Part shown: positions 35,077 to 42,682 of the stretch, piece after piece
Position numbering within the stretch: position 1 is the stretch's first letter
Layout of the letters: every line of letters begins with the position of its first letter
Assembly (NCBI GenBank): GCA_902826795.1
Contig: CADEGD010000002.1
Span: forward strand, 69,552 to 133,551
Origin: an uncultured Acidobacteriota bacterium
GTDB taxonomy: Bacteria > Acidobacteriota > Blastocatellia > Pyrinomonadales > Pyrinomonadaceae
Length of the DNA stretch: 64,000 nucleotides
Reading direction: 5' to 3'
Notes under the pieces: model-generated
Seen by the model: the letters and a program-made list of their open reading frames with translations, nothing else
What the model was told of the DNA's origin: nothing
Database searches by the model: none
Position numbers and translations under genes: made by a program

Positions 35077-36075
35077 CTAGAAGGCTTCGCCGAAGCTGAC
35101 CTCGCCGGCGACTGCTACTTGATATGCGGCAACGCGGCGTTCGAAGAAGTTGGTGAGTTCCTGAACGTCCTGGAGGTCCATAAACGAGAACGGATTTTTC
35201 GACTTGTACACCTTCGGCAGGCCGAGCATAGCGAGACGCTGATCGGCGATGAACTCAAGGTACTGCCGCATGTCTGCGAGCGAGAGCCCGGCAACGCCGA
35301 GAGCGAGGACGTCTTCCGCGAACTGCAATTCGCATTCGACCGCTTCGTCGAGCATCGTCACGATATCGCGAGTCAGGTTCTCATCAAACAGATCCGGCTC
35401 CTCATTGCGAACTTTCTTCACAACGTCGAAAGCGAACGCCATGTGTGCCGATTCGTCGCGAAAAACCCAGTTCGTTCCCGATGCAAGGCCGTGGAGCAAC
35501 CCCTTCGAGCGAAGGAAATAAACGTAAGAAAACGCGGCAAAGAAGAACAATCCCTCAATGCACGACGCGAAGCAGATCAAGTTTAAGAGAAACTTTCTGC
35601 GGTCTTCCTTGGTTTGCAGGCTGTCGAGATCTTGAACGGAGTCGATCCATTTCAGGCAGAACTCAGCCTTTTTCTTGATCGACGGAATATTCTCGACGGC
35701 CGCGAACGCCTCAGCCCGCTCAGCGTGATCCGGAATGTATGTGTCGAGCAGCGTCAAATAAAACTGTACGTGCAGGGCCTCTTCGTAAAGTTGCCGCGAA
35801 AGGTACATCCGCGCCTCCGGCGAATTGATGTGCTTGTAAAGATTGAGAACCAGGTTATTCGCCACGATCGAATCGCCGGTCGCGAAGAATGCAACAAGCC
35901 GATTGATCAAGTGTCGCTCAGCGGGCGTCATCTTCGACCGCAGATCGTTCACGTCCATCGAGAAATCGACTTCCTCGACCGTCCACGTGTTCTTGATCGC
36001 ATTCCGGTACATCTCGTAGAAGTCCGGATATTTCATCGGCCGAAGTGTGAGGTTAAATCCTGGGTCTAGCAACAT
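35077..36075 (-). CDS. nrdB: ribonucleotide reductase class Ia, small subunit
   Basis: A 332-residue ferritin-fold subunit that holds the di-iron centre and tyrosyl radical. Asp68 (FATGDSIVANN), Glu99 and His102 (YEEALHVQFY) are metal ligands. Tyr106, four residues after His102, is in the place of the radical tyrosine, so this looks like a conventional tyrosyl-radical enzyme. Later ligands are in SCIEGLFFFAAF and FRDESAHMAFAF. Its C-terminus (GEVSFGEAF) is the usual docking tail for the large subunit. It follows nrdA with an 83-base gap containing an inverted repeat, and ends before a strong terminator. Confidence 0.95.
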   Translation of the reverse strand: MLLDPGFNLTLRPMKYPDFYEMYRNAIKNTWTVEEVDFSMDVNDLRSKMTPAERHLINRLVAFFATGDSIVANNLVLNLYKHINSPEARMYLSRQLYEEALHVQFYLTLLDTYIPDHAERAEAFAAVENIPSIKKKAEFCLKWIDSVQDLDSLQTKEDRRKFLLNLICFASCIEGLFFFAAFSYVYFLRSKGLLHGLASGTNWVFRDESAHMAFAFDVVKKVRNEEPDLFDENLTRDIVTMLDEAVECELQFAEDVLALGVAGLSLADMRQYLEFIADQRLAMLGLPKVYKSKNPFSFMDLQDVQELTNFFERRVAAYQVAVAGEVSFGEAF

Positions 36076-36082
36076 AATCTGA

Positions 36083-36157
36083 GTAAGAGTGACGCCTTTA
36101 GGCGATAATTCGGTTTAATTTTGATCGGAAGAGAACGCGTAAACGCGTCACTCTTAC
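36083..36157. repeat. 13-bp inverted repeat between nrdA and nrdB
   Basis: GTAAGAGTGACGC (36083-36095) and GCGTCACTCTTAC (36145-36157) are perfect inverted arms 49 bases apart. Each arm abuts its own small palindrome (CGCCTTTAGGCG and ACGCGTAAACGCGT). The layout suggests an inserted mini-element or an mRNA-processing structure between the two subunit genes. Confidence 0.65.
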
Positions 36158-36158
36158 T

Positions 36159-38561
36159 TTATTGACAAGCCTCGCAGGCTTCAGGATTTTCGAGCGAGCA
36201 AACGACCGCCTCGACATCCGAGTAAGCCTGAACATCAGGTTCGGGCTGAGCGGCACTAGCGGCGTCACCGGCCGCAACTTGCGCAATCTTTGTCGCGGGC
36301 CGTGAACGAAGGTAATAGGTTGTCTTGAGGCCCTTCTGCCACGTGTACATATACATCGACGACAGCTTGCCGATCGACGGGCTTTCCATAAACAGGTTCA
36401 GCGAGCCGCTCTGGTCGATGTATGCTCCGCGGTCGGCGGCCATGTCGATAAGCGAGCGCATCGGCACTTCCCACGCGGTGCGATAAACTTCGCGAAGATC
36501 GGGCGGGATGGCATCGATGTCCTGTATCGACCCTTCGGCGAGCTTGATCTTGTTGCGGATCTCGTCCGTCCAAAGACCGATCGCGCTCAGTTCTTTCACC
36601 AGATACTTGTTGATCTGGATGAAGTCACCGCTCAGCGTTTCGCGTTTGAAAAGATTAGACACCTGCGGCTCGATGCATTCGTAAGATCCGGCGATCGCAG
36701 CGATCGTCGCGGTCGGGGCGATCGCGATCATCAACGAATTTCGAAGTCCGTAAGCCTTCACCTTTTCGCGAAGAGCGTCCCAGCGAGCCGTATCTTCAGG
36801 CGTGACGCCCCAAAGGTCGAACTGGAAAATTCCTTGAGCGGCTTTCGTTTCGGCAAAAGCCGGATGGGCACCTTTCGCTTTCGCAAGATCGCACGACGCG
36901 TCGAGTGCTCCGAAGTAGATCTCTTCCTGAATCTTCGCTGATATCTTCCGTCCTTCATCTGAATCGAACGCGAGGCGAAGTTGGAAGAATACGTCCTGCA
37001 GGCCCATCACGCCGAGACCGATGTTTCGCCATCGATTATTCGAATCTGCGGTCGACTGAATCGCGTAATAGTTGAGGTCGATCACCCGGTCGAGCTGGCG
37101 GACGGCGAGTTTCACGTTGGTACGAAGCTTGTCGTAATCAACCGCTCCGTCTTTCACATATCGCGCGACGTTGATCGAGCCGAGGTTGCAGACGGCGGTT
37201 TCGCTGTCAGAGGTCACCTCAACGATCTCGGTGCAAAGGTTCGAAAGGTGAACTACATTCTCTGGCCGGCCGGTCTGGTTCGCCTTCAGGTTGCAGGCGT
37301 CTTTGAACGTCATCCAGCCGTTGCCGGTCTGTGCGAGCGTACGCATCATACGAGCGTAAAGGTCGCGGGCTTTAACCTGCTTAACGAATTTCCCTTCCGC
37401 TTCGGCTTCCGTATAAGCGATCTCAAATTCGGTTCCGTAGATGTCGGGGAAATGGGGCACCTTCGAGGGATCGAAGAGCGACCAATCGCCATCCGTCTCG
37501 ACCCGCTTCATAAACAGATCTGGGATCCAGTTGGCGATGTTCAGATTGTGCGTACGCCTGGCGTCGTCGCCGGTGTTGTCGCGGAGTTCGAGAAAATCTT
37601 CGATGTCGGCATGCCACGTTTCGAGATAGACGCACGCCGCTCCTTTTCGCTTGCCGCCCTGGTTTACCGCCGCTACCGAAGAATCGAGCGTCTTCAACCA
37701 CGGCACGATCCCGTTCGAATGGCCATTCGTTCCCTTGATCAACGACCCGCGTGAGCGTACGCGATGGTATGCGATGCCGATGCCGCCCGAGAATTTCGAA
37801 AGCATGGCGACATCAGAATACTTCTTGTAGATACTCTCCAGGCTGTCCTGCGGTGAATCTAGCAGGAAGCAGGACGAAAGCTGCTCGTGGGCTGTGCCCG
37901 AGTTGAACAGCGTCGGAGTCGACGGAACGTATTCGAGCGACGAGAAGAGATGATAGAGTTCCACCGCCTCAGCCGGCGATTCAGACAAGCCACAGGCGAC
38001 ACGCATCCAGAAGAACTGCGGGCTTTCGATCACCTCGCGCGTCACTGGATTCTTTAACAGATATCGATCGTAAACCGTGCGGATGCCAAAAAATTCGAAT
38101 AGATCGTTGCGGGTCTGGTCGATCGCGTCGTTAAGTTTGCGGCTGTTGGCCGAGACGAACGCGGCAAGGCGATCGTTGATCAAGCCTTCTTTGTATCCGA
38201 ACGCGACAGACTGCGAGAACGAATGGATCTCCTGATTGCGGACCTCTTTCTCGATGTATTGGTTAAGGAGACGCGCCGCGAGCTTGGAATACTCGGGCTC
38301 TTCGAAGATCAGGCTTGCGGCCGTCTGTATCGAGAGCTTATCGAGTTCCTGGGTGGTGGCGCCGTCGTACAATCCACTGATGGTTTTGGTGGCGATCCGC
38401 ATCACATCCACGTTGGGCAGATGCGGCGTACAGCGGGAAATTGCACGGACGATCTTATTGATATCGACCGGCTCATGGTTGCCGTTGCGCTTTGTAACGC
38501 GCATCGTTGTCTGGGTGGTTTCTTCCGTTTGACGTGCGGCGGCGGTTAGTCCGTTATCCAT
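36159..38561 (-). CDS. nrdA: ribonucleotide reductase class Ia, large subunit
   Basis: An 800-residue catalytic subunit that reduces ribonucleoside diphosphates. An ATP-cone (about 19-105, VTKRNGNHEPVDINKIVRAIS..) at the N-terminus is the dATP/ATP activity switch. The active site is intact: the first redox cysteine in LSSCFLLDSPQDS, NLCTE with Asn, radical Cys and Glu, and the second redox cysteine in TAVCNLGSINVA. The C-terminus EACEACQ has the CxxC pair that passes electrons from thioredoxin. SKFSGGIGIAYHRVRSRGS and PTATIAAIAGSYECIEP are further signatures. It is transcribed with nrdB, from a region with NrdR-box-like sites. Confidence 0.97.
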   Translation of the reverse strand: MDNGLTAAARQTEETTQTTMRVTKRNGNHEPVDINKIVRAISRCTPHLPNVDVMRIATKTISGLYDGATTQELDKLSIQTAASLIFEEPEYSKLAARLLNQYIEKEVRNQEIHSFSQSVAFGYKEGLINDRLAAFVSANSRKLNDAIDQTRNDLFEFFGIRTVYDRYLLKNPVTREVIESPQFFWMRVACGLSESPAEAVELYHLFSSLEYVPSTPTLFNSGTAHEQLSSCFLLDSPQDSLESIYKKYSDVAMLSKFSGGIGIAYHRVRSRGSLIKGTNGHSNGIVPWLKTLDSSVAAVNQGGKRKGAACVYLETWHADIEDFLELRDNTGDDARRTHNLNIANWIPDLFMKRVETDGDWSLFDPSKVPHFPDIYGTEFEIAYTEAEAEGKFVKQVKARDLYARMMRTLAQTGNGWMTFKDACNLKANQTGRPENVVHLSNLCTEIVEVTSDSETAVCNLGSINVARYVKDGAVDYDKLRTNVKLAVRQLDRVIDLNYYAIQSTADSNNRWRNIGLGVMGLQDVFFQLRLAFDSDEGRKISAKIQEEIYFGALDASCDLAKAKGAHPAFAETKAAQGIFQFDLWGVTPEDTARWDALREKVKAYGLRNSLMIAIAPTATIAAIAGSYECIEPQVSNLFKRETLSGDFIQINKYLVKELSAIGLWTDEIRNKIKLAEGSIQDIDAIPPDLREVYRTAWEVPMRSLIDMAADRGAYIDQSGSLNLFMESPSIGKLSSMYMYTWQKGLKTTYYLRSRPATKIAQVAAGDAASAAQPEPDVQAYSDVEAVVCSLENPEACEACQ

Positions 38562-38752
38562 GCTTTCCTCGGCGTGTCTCCTTAATCTTTCGTCGACCTA
38601 TCAGAGCCTCGTTTTCTCTTTTCGAGAAAGAAAGGCTCCCGTACCGCATCCACAATATGTTGACGACGGCTGCTTGGGTAAAACTCGGTCTTTATTCGGG
38701 ATGCAGGCGGGTCCTCAGCGCGAATATCAAGGCAATCTCCTGCAGTGGATAT

Positions 38753-38798
38753 AGACTATATTGTGTCTCTTGGGCTTTGTCAACACAAAACCTAGTGG
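38753..38798 (-). promoter_or_regulatory. pair of NrdR-box-like sites upstream of nrdA
   Basis: AGACTATATTGTGTCT (38753-38768) and ACACAAAACCTAGTGG (38783-38798) resemble the NrdR consensus ACACWATATATWGTGT. Their centres are 30 bases apart, about three helical turns, close to the 31-32 expected for an NrdR pair. They lie roughly 190-240 bases before the nrdA start. Confidence 0.7.
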
Positions 38799-38897
38799 TT
38801 TCATGTTAAATCTACAACCGCAATCATTTCAACATTTAGCGCGCCGCACATAATGTTTTGCTTGAAAATTTCTGTAACATCGGCGTAACTGCCTTAA

Positions 38898-38913
38898 ACA
38901 CAATATCTTGTGG
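38898..38913 (-). promoter_or_regulatory. third NrdR-box-like site
   Basis: ACACAATATCTTGTGG is the best single match to the NrdR consensus in this region (ACACWATAT, then TTGTG). I see no clear partner box at three turns on either side, so its role is less certain. Confidence 0.55.
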
Positions 38914-39117
38914 TTCGCTTAAGGCCGTCAGATGTGGATAATTGGTGGAAAATCATGTGGAAATTCGTGCCGTCCAACTCTCATCTTCGCGAAGAATTCG
39001 CCGTTATCTATATTTGCACAAGTGGAAAACCGCGACCTGGAATTTCTCTCGAAGGCGGCAATGTCTACCACTAAGTGTTCGGCCAACGGAATCAGTTAGC
39101 GTGTTGCCTATCTCCTT

Positions 39118-39504
39118 TTACGAGTTGGAAACAACCGGAACGTCGTTGGTGAAAATCACGATAATTTCGTGACTTGTTATGAGTGCGTAGCACCGCAAAC
39201 TTTGCGGTTCCTCGTAAACGTCACTAAGGCCTAACGCCTCAACTAAATGGTTGCTTTCAATTCGACGAAGGAAGCCTGAGTCCTCACTACGCGTGAGGTT
39301 GGCGACAGATGCCGCAAATTCTTCGACCACAAAATATGAGATTGGATCATTAACAGTTACTTTGAACCTACGACTTTCAGAACTCGGCCGAATAGCTCTG
39401 TTTTTTTGAACAATCTGCTCGGTTACCTCGATGTTTAGAGTACTTCCGTCGTAGCAAAGTCTGTCGAACAAGATTTCGTAACAACTGTCGAGCTCGGTAT
39501 CCAT
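39118..39504 (-). CDS. protein of unknown function downstream of an MBL hydrolase
   Basis: A 128-residue acidic soluble protein. Visible stretches: CYEILFDRLCYDGSTLNIEVTEQ, SRRFKVTVNDPISYFVVEEF and YALITSHEIIVIFTNDVPVV, suggesting a mixed alpha/beta fold with a long C-terminal strand. No family is recognised. Its start is two bases after the stop of the metallo-hydrolase gene, which supports it being a real, co-transcribed gene. Confidence 0.65.
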   Translation of the reverse strand: MDTELDSCYEILFDRLCYDGSTLNIEVTEQIVQKNRAIRPSSESRRFKVTVNDPISYFVVEEFAASVANLTRSEDSGFLRRIESNHLVEALGLSDVYEEPQSLRCYALITSHEIIVIFTNDVPVVSNS

Positions 39505-39506
39505 AT

Positions 39507-40274
39507 CTAAGAGTCTGTATCAACAACCAACCCGTCCCACGCGAACTCGACATTCTTAGGCAACAGCGAGGAATCGCGGGCGTGGAGGATGTCGTGGTTT
39601 AGGTGCGTTAGATAGGCGCGTTTTGGTTTGAGGTCTTCGATGATGCCGAGGGCTTCTTCGAGGTGGAGGTGCGTCGAGTGCGGTTTGAGTCGGACGCAAT
39701 CGAGCACGAGCACGTCAAGATTGCGGAGGCCGTCCATCGAATCGGGCGGGATCGTTTTAAGGTCCGTCGCGTAAGCGAAATCGTTGAAGCGGTAAGCAAC
39801 GACCGGCAGCTTTCCGTGGATCACCTCAAGCGGTGTGACCTCGACATCGTTGATGCAAAACGGCGAATTGTGGACGACCGTGTGCGGGATCAACTGCGGC
39901 AGGCCGCCGCCGAAATGGGTTGGCTGAAATATGTATTGAAAGATGCGGCGAAGGTCGATCCACGCGATCTCGTTCGCAAAGATCGGCATCGCTCCGTATC
40001 GAAAATTCAACGGACGAATGTCGTCGAGCCCGAAGACGTGATCGACGTGGCAATGGGTGATCAAAACGGCATCGAGCTTTCGGATGTTCGCCCGCAACGC
40101 CTGCTGGCGAAAGTCGCTCGACGTATCTACGAGGATCTTCGTGTCGCCATGCTCGATCAATATCGATACCCGCAGTCGCTTATCTCGCGAGTCTTCGGAC
40201 ACACACGTTTCACAGTCGCACGCGATCGACGGTACGCCTGTGGAGGTTCCTGTTCCGAGAAAGGTCAATTTCAT
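39507..40274 (-). CDS. MBL-fold metallo-hydrolase, PhnP-like
   Basis: A 255-residue metallo-beta-lactamase-fold phosphodiesterase. MKLTFLGTGTSTGVPSIACDCETC opens with the TGTSxGVP motif of the PhnP/cyclic phosphodiesterase branch and a CxCxxC cluster that may hold a structural zinc. THCHVDHVFGLDDIRPL is the metal-binding HxHxDH. Further ligands lie in LEVIHGK, and AYLTHLNHDILH closes the set. PhnP itself cleaves 5-phosphoribosyl 1,2-cyclic phosphate; no other phn genes are here, so the substrate is open. Confidence 0.9.
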   Translation of the reverse strand: MKLTFLGTGTSTGVPSIACDCETCVSEDSRDKRLRVSILIEHGDTKILVDTSSDFRQQALRANIRKLDAVLITHCHVDHVFGLDDIRPLNFRYGAMPIFANEIAWIDLRRIFQYIFQPTHFGGGLPQLIPHTVVHNSPFCINDVEVTPLEVIHGKLPVVAYRFNDFAYATDLKTIPPDSMDGLRNLDVLVLDCVRLKPHSTHLHLEEALGIIEDLKPKRAYLTHLNHDILHARDSSLLPKNVEFAWDGLVVDTDS

Positions 40275-40286
40275 CGAAAAGAATTA

Positions 40287-40346
40287 GCCACGGAGAACAC
40301 AGTGGAAGCTGATAAATATCTCAGTGATCTCCGTGTGCTCTGTGGC
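40287..40346. repeat. inverted repeat of the CCACGGAG / CTCCGTGTG type
   Basis: GCCACGGAGAACACAG (from 40287) and CTCCGTGTGCTCTGTGGC (40329-40346) are imperfect inverted arms, about 14 of 18 bases matching. It resembles the repeat at 9361-9414 and fills the gap between two minus-strand genes. Confidence 0.55.
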
Positions 40347-40350
40347 AATC

Positions 40351-40932
40351 TTATTTCTTCCCCAATATATCGGCGCCGGAGAATTTCTTCGCGGCCTGCG
40401 CCTTAAGTTTCTCTTCCGTAGCTCGCACCATCGTCACGTATTGCATACGCAGATCGGCGAGCAGGCCTTCGAGCAGCTTTGCCTCTTTTTCGTGAAGATT
40501 GCCCTGCGTTTTATCGCGGAGCATCGCTAGAACGTCAATCCAGAACTTGCCGGAATCAAGGTCGAGCGTTCGCTGGCCGGTCGCGGGATGCGGAACGGCT
40601 CCGAGGGCTGCTGCCGCGTTTGTCGCGAGTGTCGAAAGAAAATTTACAAAGCTTGCCGGATCTTGAGCACCGGGAATGTCATCGGCCTCATCGTAAGCTT
40701 CCTCGCCCGGTTCGTCGTCCAGATACGCTCCCTCATAAGGGTCGCTTTCGGTTTCCGCCGTATTCTCGGGGACGGGTGTTTCGCTTGCCTTCACCGCCGG
40801 TGCGTCCTGTGCTTCCGGCTTCTTCGGTGCGGCATCGAGCACGACGCCTTCCTTCAAAGAGCCGTCGGGGTTGAACTTGCGACGGTCGACTACCTTCAGT
40901 TCGACTTCTTCCTGTTCATCTTTTCCGATCAT
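40351..40932 (-). CDS. DUF1844 domain protein
   Basis: A 193-residue protein. An N-terminal strand (EVELKVVDRRKFNPDGSL) leads into a long acidic, low-complexity linker (about 40-95, rich in E, D, P). The DUF1844 domain follows: FVNFLSTLATNAAAALGAVPHPATGQRTLDLDSGKFWIDVLAMLRDKTQGNLHEKEAKLLEGLLADLRMQYV. The function of the domain is unknown; it is common in Acidobacteriota. ATG 40953 would add seven residues. Confidence 0.87.
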   Translation of the reverse strand: MIGKDEQEEVELKVVDRRKFNPDGSLKEGVVLDAAPKKPEAQDAPAVKASETPVPENTAETESDPYEGAYLDDEPGEEAYDEADDIPGAQDPASFVNFLSTLATNAAAALGAVPHPATGQRTLDLDSGKFWIDVLAMLRDKTQGNLHEKEAKLLEGLLADLRMQYVTMVRATEEKLKAQAAKKFSGADILGKK

Positions 40933-41050
40933 AATGTTCTTGGATTTTAGCATCTGCGGGAATCGTGGTGTTAGGACGGGAGACTTGGTTGGCGCGGCTG
41001 ACCGATGCTTGAGCGCGCTGGAACGGCACGTGACGCTTTAAAATGAACTC

Positions 41051-41168
41051 TTGGCGCAGCATGTTTTTTGCTTGGCGCAGCTTTTTTTGAGGCGGTTTTT
41101 AACCCGTTTCCGAGGATAGTGGCGATAGTGGCGAATGCCGCAAGTGTGAACCGATAGCGGCGAAAGTG
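41051..41168 (+). promoter_or_regulatory. conserved upstream element, copy 2 (before mazG)
   Basis: TTGGCGCAGC at 41051-41060 and 41072-41081 (21 apart), a T-rich tract, ATAGTG at 41116 and 41125 (9 apart), and GCGGCGAAAGTG at 41157-41168. All spacings up to the second ATAGTG are identical to copy 1 (33318-33436), while the bases between the words differ at about half of positions. It ends 61 bases before the mazG ATG. A degenerate TTGGCGCGGC lies further upstream, near 40990. Confidence 0.75.
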
Positions 41169-41229
41169 ATCGGCATTTTTGCCTACAGAGGCACTCGACT
41201 TCCCGGGCTTTCTAAACTTAAATATTCGT

Positions 41230-42036
41230 ATGTCCGAAAAGTTTGACGAACTTGTTGTGGTGATGGAAAAGCTTCGTGCGCCCGGAGGCTGCCCGTGGGA
41301 TGCGGAACAGACCTACGCCTCGCTCTCGCAATATCTTCTCGAAGAAGCGTACGAAACTTTTGACGCGATTCACGAAGCCGATATCTCGGGTGACGTGACG
41401 AATCTTAAAGAGGAACTTGGCGATCTTTTGCTGCAGGTAGTCTTTCATTCGACGATCGGAAAGGAACGCCGCGAGTTCGATATCGAAGACGTGGCGGGTG
41501 GCGTCGCGCGAAAACTTGTCCTGCGGCATCCGCACGTGTTCGGCGACGCTAAGCTCGAAAGCGCAACCGACGTTCTCGATAATTGGGACATGCTGAAGGC
41601 CAATGAGCGAAAGGCGTCGGGAAAGGAAGAAAAGAAGCGCGAATCGATCCTTGACGAGGTACCGGTTCACTTTCCTGGGTTGCTCGAAGCGTTGAAGGTC
41701 ACGAAAAAGGCGTCCAAAGTTGGGTTCGATTGGCCTGACGCCGCTCCGATATTCGACAAGATCGCGGAAGAAACTGACGAGTTAAGGAAGGCAATCGAAC
41801 GAGGAAAGGCGGAAAATATTTCCGAAGAGATCGGCGATCTGCTTTTCGCCGTCGTCAATCTTGCACGACATTTGGATGTCGAACCGGAAACCGCGTTGAA
41901 GAAAACGAATCGCAAATTCCGCGCTCGATTTAAGTTCATTGAGGAAGAGCTAAAACGAAACGGAAAGTCGCTGGAGAATTCGTCGCTTGAAGAGATGGAT
42001 TCGCTGTGGGATAAGGCGAAGGCCCGTGGGGCTTAA
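41230..42036 (+). CDS. mazG: nucleoside triphosphate pyrophosphohydrolase
   Basis: A 268-residue two-domain MazG that hydrolyses NTPs and dNTPs to monophosphates, clearing faulty nucleotides. Domain 1: GGCPWDAEQTYASLSQYLLEEAYETFDAI and LKEELGDLLLQVVFHS provide the EExxE and ExxD metal sites. HPHVFGD is the conserved linker. Domain 2: FDKIAEETDELRKAIERG and ISEEIGDLLFAVVNLARHL repeat the sites. ATG 41230 is chosen as family members start there; a TTG at 41179 is weaker. It converges with mazF, overlapping by four bases, and shares an upstream element with the AAA ATPase. Confidence 0.95.
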   Translation: MSEKFDELVVVMEKLRAPGGCPWDAEQTYASLSQYLLEEAYETFDAIHEADISGDVTNLKEELGDLLLQVVFHSTIGKERREFDIEDVAGGVARKLVLRHPHVFGDAKLESATDVLDNWDMLKANERKASGKEEKKRESILDEVPVHFPGLLEALKVTKKASKVGFDWPDAAPIFDKIAEETDELRKAIERGKAENISEEIGDLLFAVVNLARHLDVEPETALKKTNRKFRARFKFIEEELKRNGKSLENSSLEEMDSLWDKAKARGA

Positions 42037-42350
42037 GAGAAAAGTTCAAGCAGGCGAGCGATGATCACCGCTTCAGACGCTTTGTCGATTACGCCGATCT
42101 TTTTTACAAGCCGCGTACGGTCTACCGTTTGGAGCTGATCGAGTATCACGTAGCGAGTCTCGTTAAGAAACTCGACGGGAATCCGCGTCGGGTAGTGAGC
42201 TTTTGTTGCCGAAAGCGGCGCGATGATCGCGGTTTCGACGTTGCGGTTCAGTTCGTCAGGCGAAACGACAACGGCCGGACGCGTATTCTTCGGATCGTCA
42301 GACGGACGATCGTCAAGGTTGATCAGATAAACGTCGAAGCGGTTCACCAT
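42033..42350 (-). CDS. mazF: MazF/PemK-type endoribonuclease toxin
   Basis: A 105-residue toxin of the MazF fold, which cuts mRNA at short sites. VNRFDVYLINLDDRPSDDPKNTRPAVVVSPDELNRNVETAIIAPLSA carries the RPAVVVS strand and the later Thr/Ala-Pro strand; RIPVEFLNETRYVILDQLQTVDRTRLVKKIG has the conserved D-Q-x-x-T-x-D-R motif near the active site. Its start overlaps the antitoxin gene by seven bases, the standard module layout. Unlike the two PIN toxins in this window, the reading frame is intact. Confidence 0.93.
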   Translation of the reverse strand: MVNRFDVYLINLDDRPSDDPKNTRPAVVVSPDELNRNVETAIIAPLSATKAHYPTRIPVEFLNETRYVILDQLQTVDRTRLVKKIGVIDKASEAVIIARLLELFS

Positions 42351-42589
42351 TGCCAGTCCTTTTTCTCGAATCCGGTCGACGGCCGCTCAAGCGGCAGATC
42401 GTCGTCACGGTCGTGCAACGATTTGAACCTCGCATCCCAATTCGACCGCGGCTTGTTGATGTTGCGGATCAGAATTCCATCCGGCGTAACCTCAAGCTCG
42501 ACATCGCCAGACATCCGAGTTTCTTCCAACACCGCCTTCGGAATGCGAATGCCGTGAGAATTTCCGATCTTGATAATTTGTGCCTTCAT
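42344..42589 (-). CDS. mazE: MazE/AbrB-type antitoxin
   Basis: An 81-residue antitoxin. MKAQIIKIGNSHGIRIPKAVLEETRMSGDVELEVTPDGILI is a SpoVT/AbrB swapped-hairpin DNA-binding domain. The C-terminal tail (SNWDARFKSLHDRDDDLPLERPSTGFEKKDWQW) is acidic and tryptophan-rich, as expected for the toxin-neutralising arm. It precedes and overlaps mazF. Confidence 0.92.
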   Translation of the reverse strand: MKAQIIKIGNSHGIRIPKAVLEETRMSGDVELEVTPDGILIRNINKPRSNWDARFKSLHDRDDDLPLERPSTGFEKKDWQW

Positions 42590-42595
42590 GAACTG

Positions 42596-42675
42596 AACCT
42601 TCGTGCTCTTTGTGTTTTCGCCTTTGTGCCTTTGTGTTAACTATTTTTTAACACGGACAGCACAAAGCCTTTCAC
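42596..42675. repeat. inverted repeat of the CTTTGTG / CACAAAG type
   Basis: CTTTGTG words (CTCTTTGTG, CCTTTGTG twice) are followed by GTTAACTATTTTTTAAC, and then CACAAAG on the return side. TGTGTTAA and TTAACAC pair at the tip. The same design occurs at 62974-63066. It separates serS from mazE. Confidence 0.6.
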
Positions 42676-42682
42676 GGGTTCG

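Larger units (their letters stand above)
38562..39117. other. 556-base intergenic region upstream of nrdA
   Basis: No convincing gene is present; short plus-strand frames have no recognisable motif. The region is AT-rich compared with its surroundings. It holds three NrdR-box-like sequences (listed separately) and probably the nrdAB promoter. The part from about 38920 to 39117 is also the downstream end of the small gene at 39118-39504. Confidence 0.7.

Noticed and set aside
38507-39172. Short plus-strand open frames upstream of nrdA
   Set aside because: Low-quality composition, no motifs, and they cross the NrdR-box-like sites; the region reads as regulatory.
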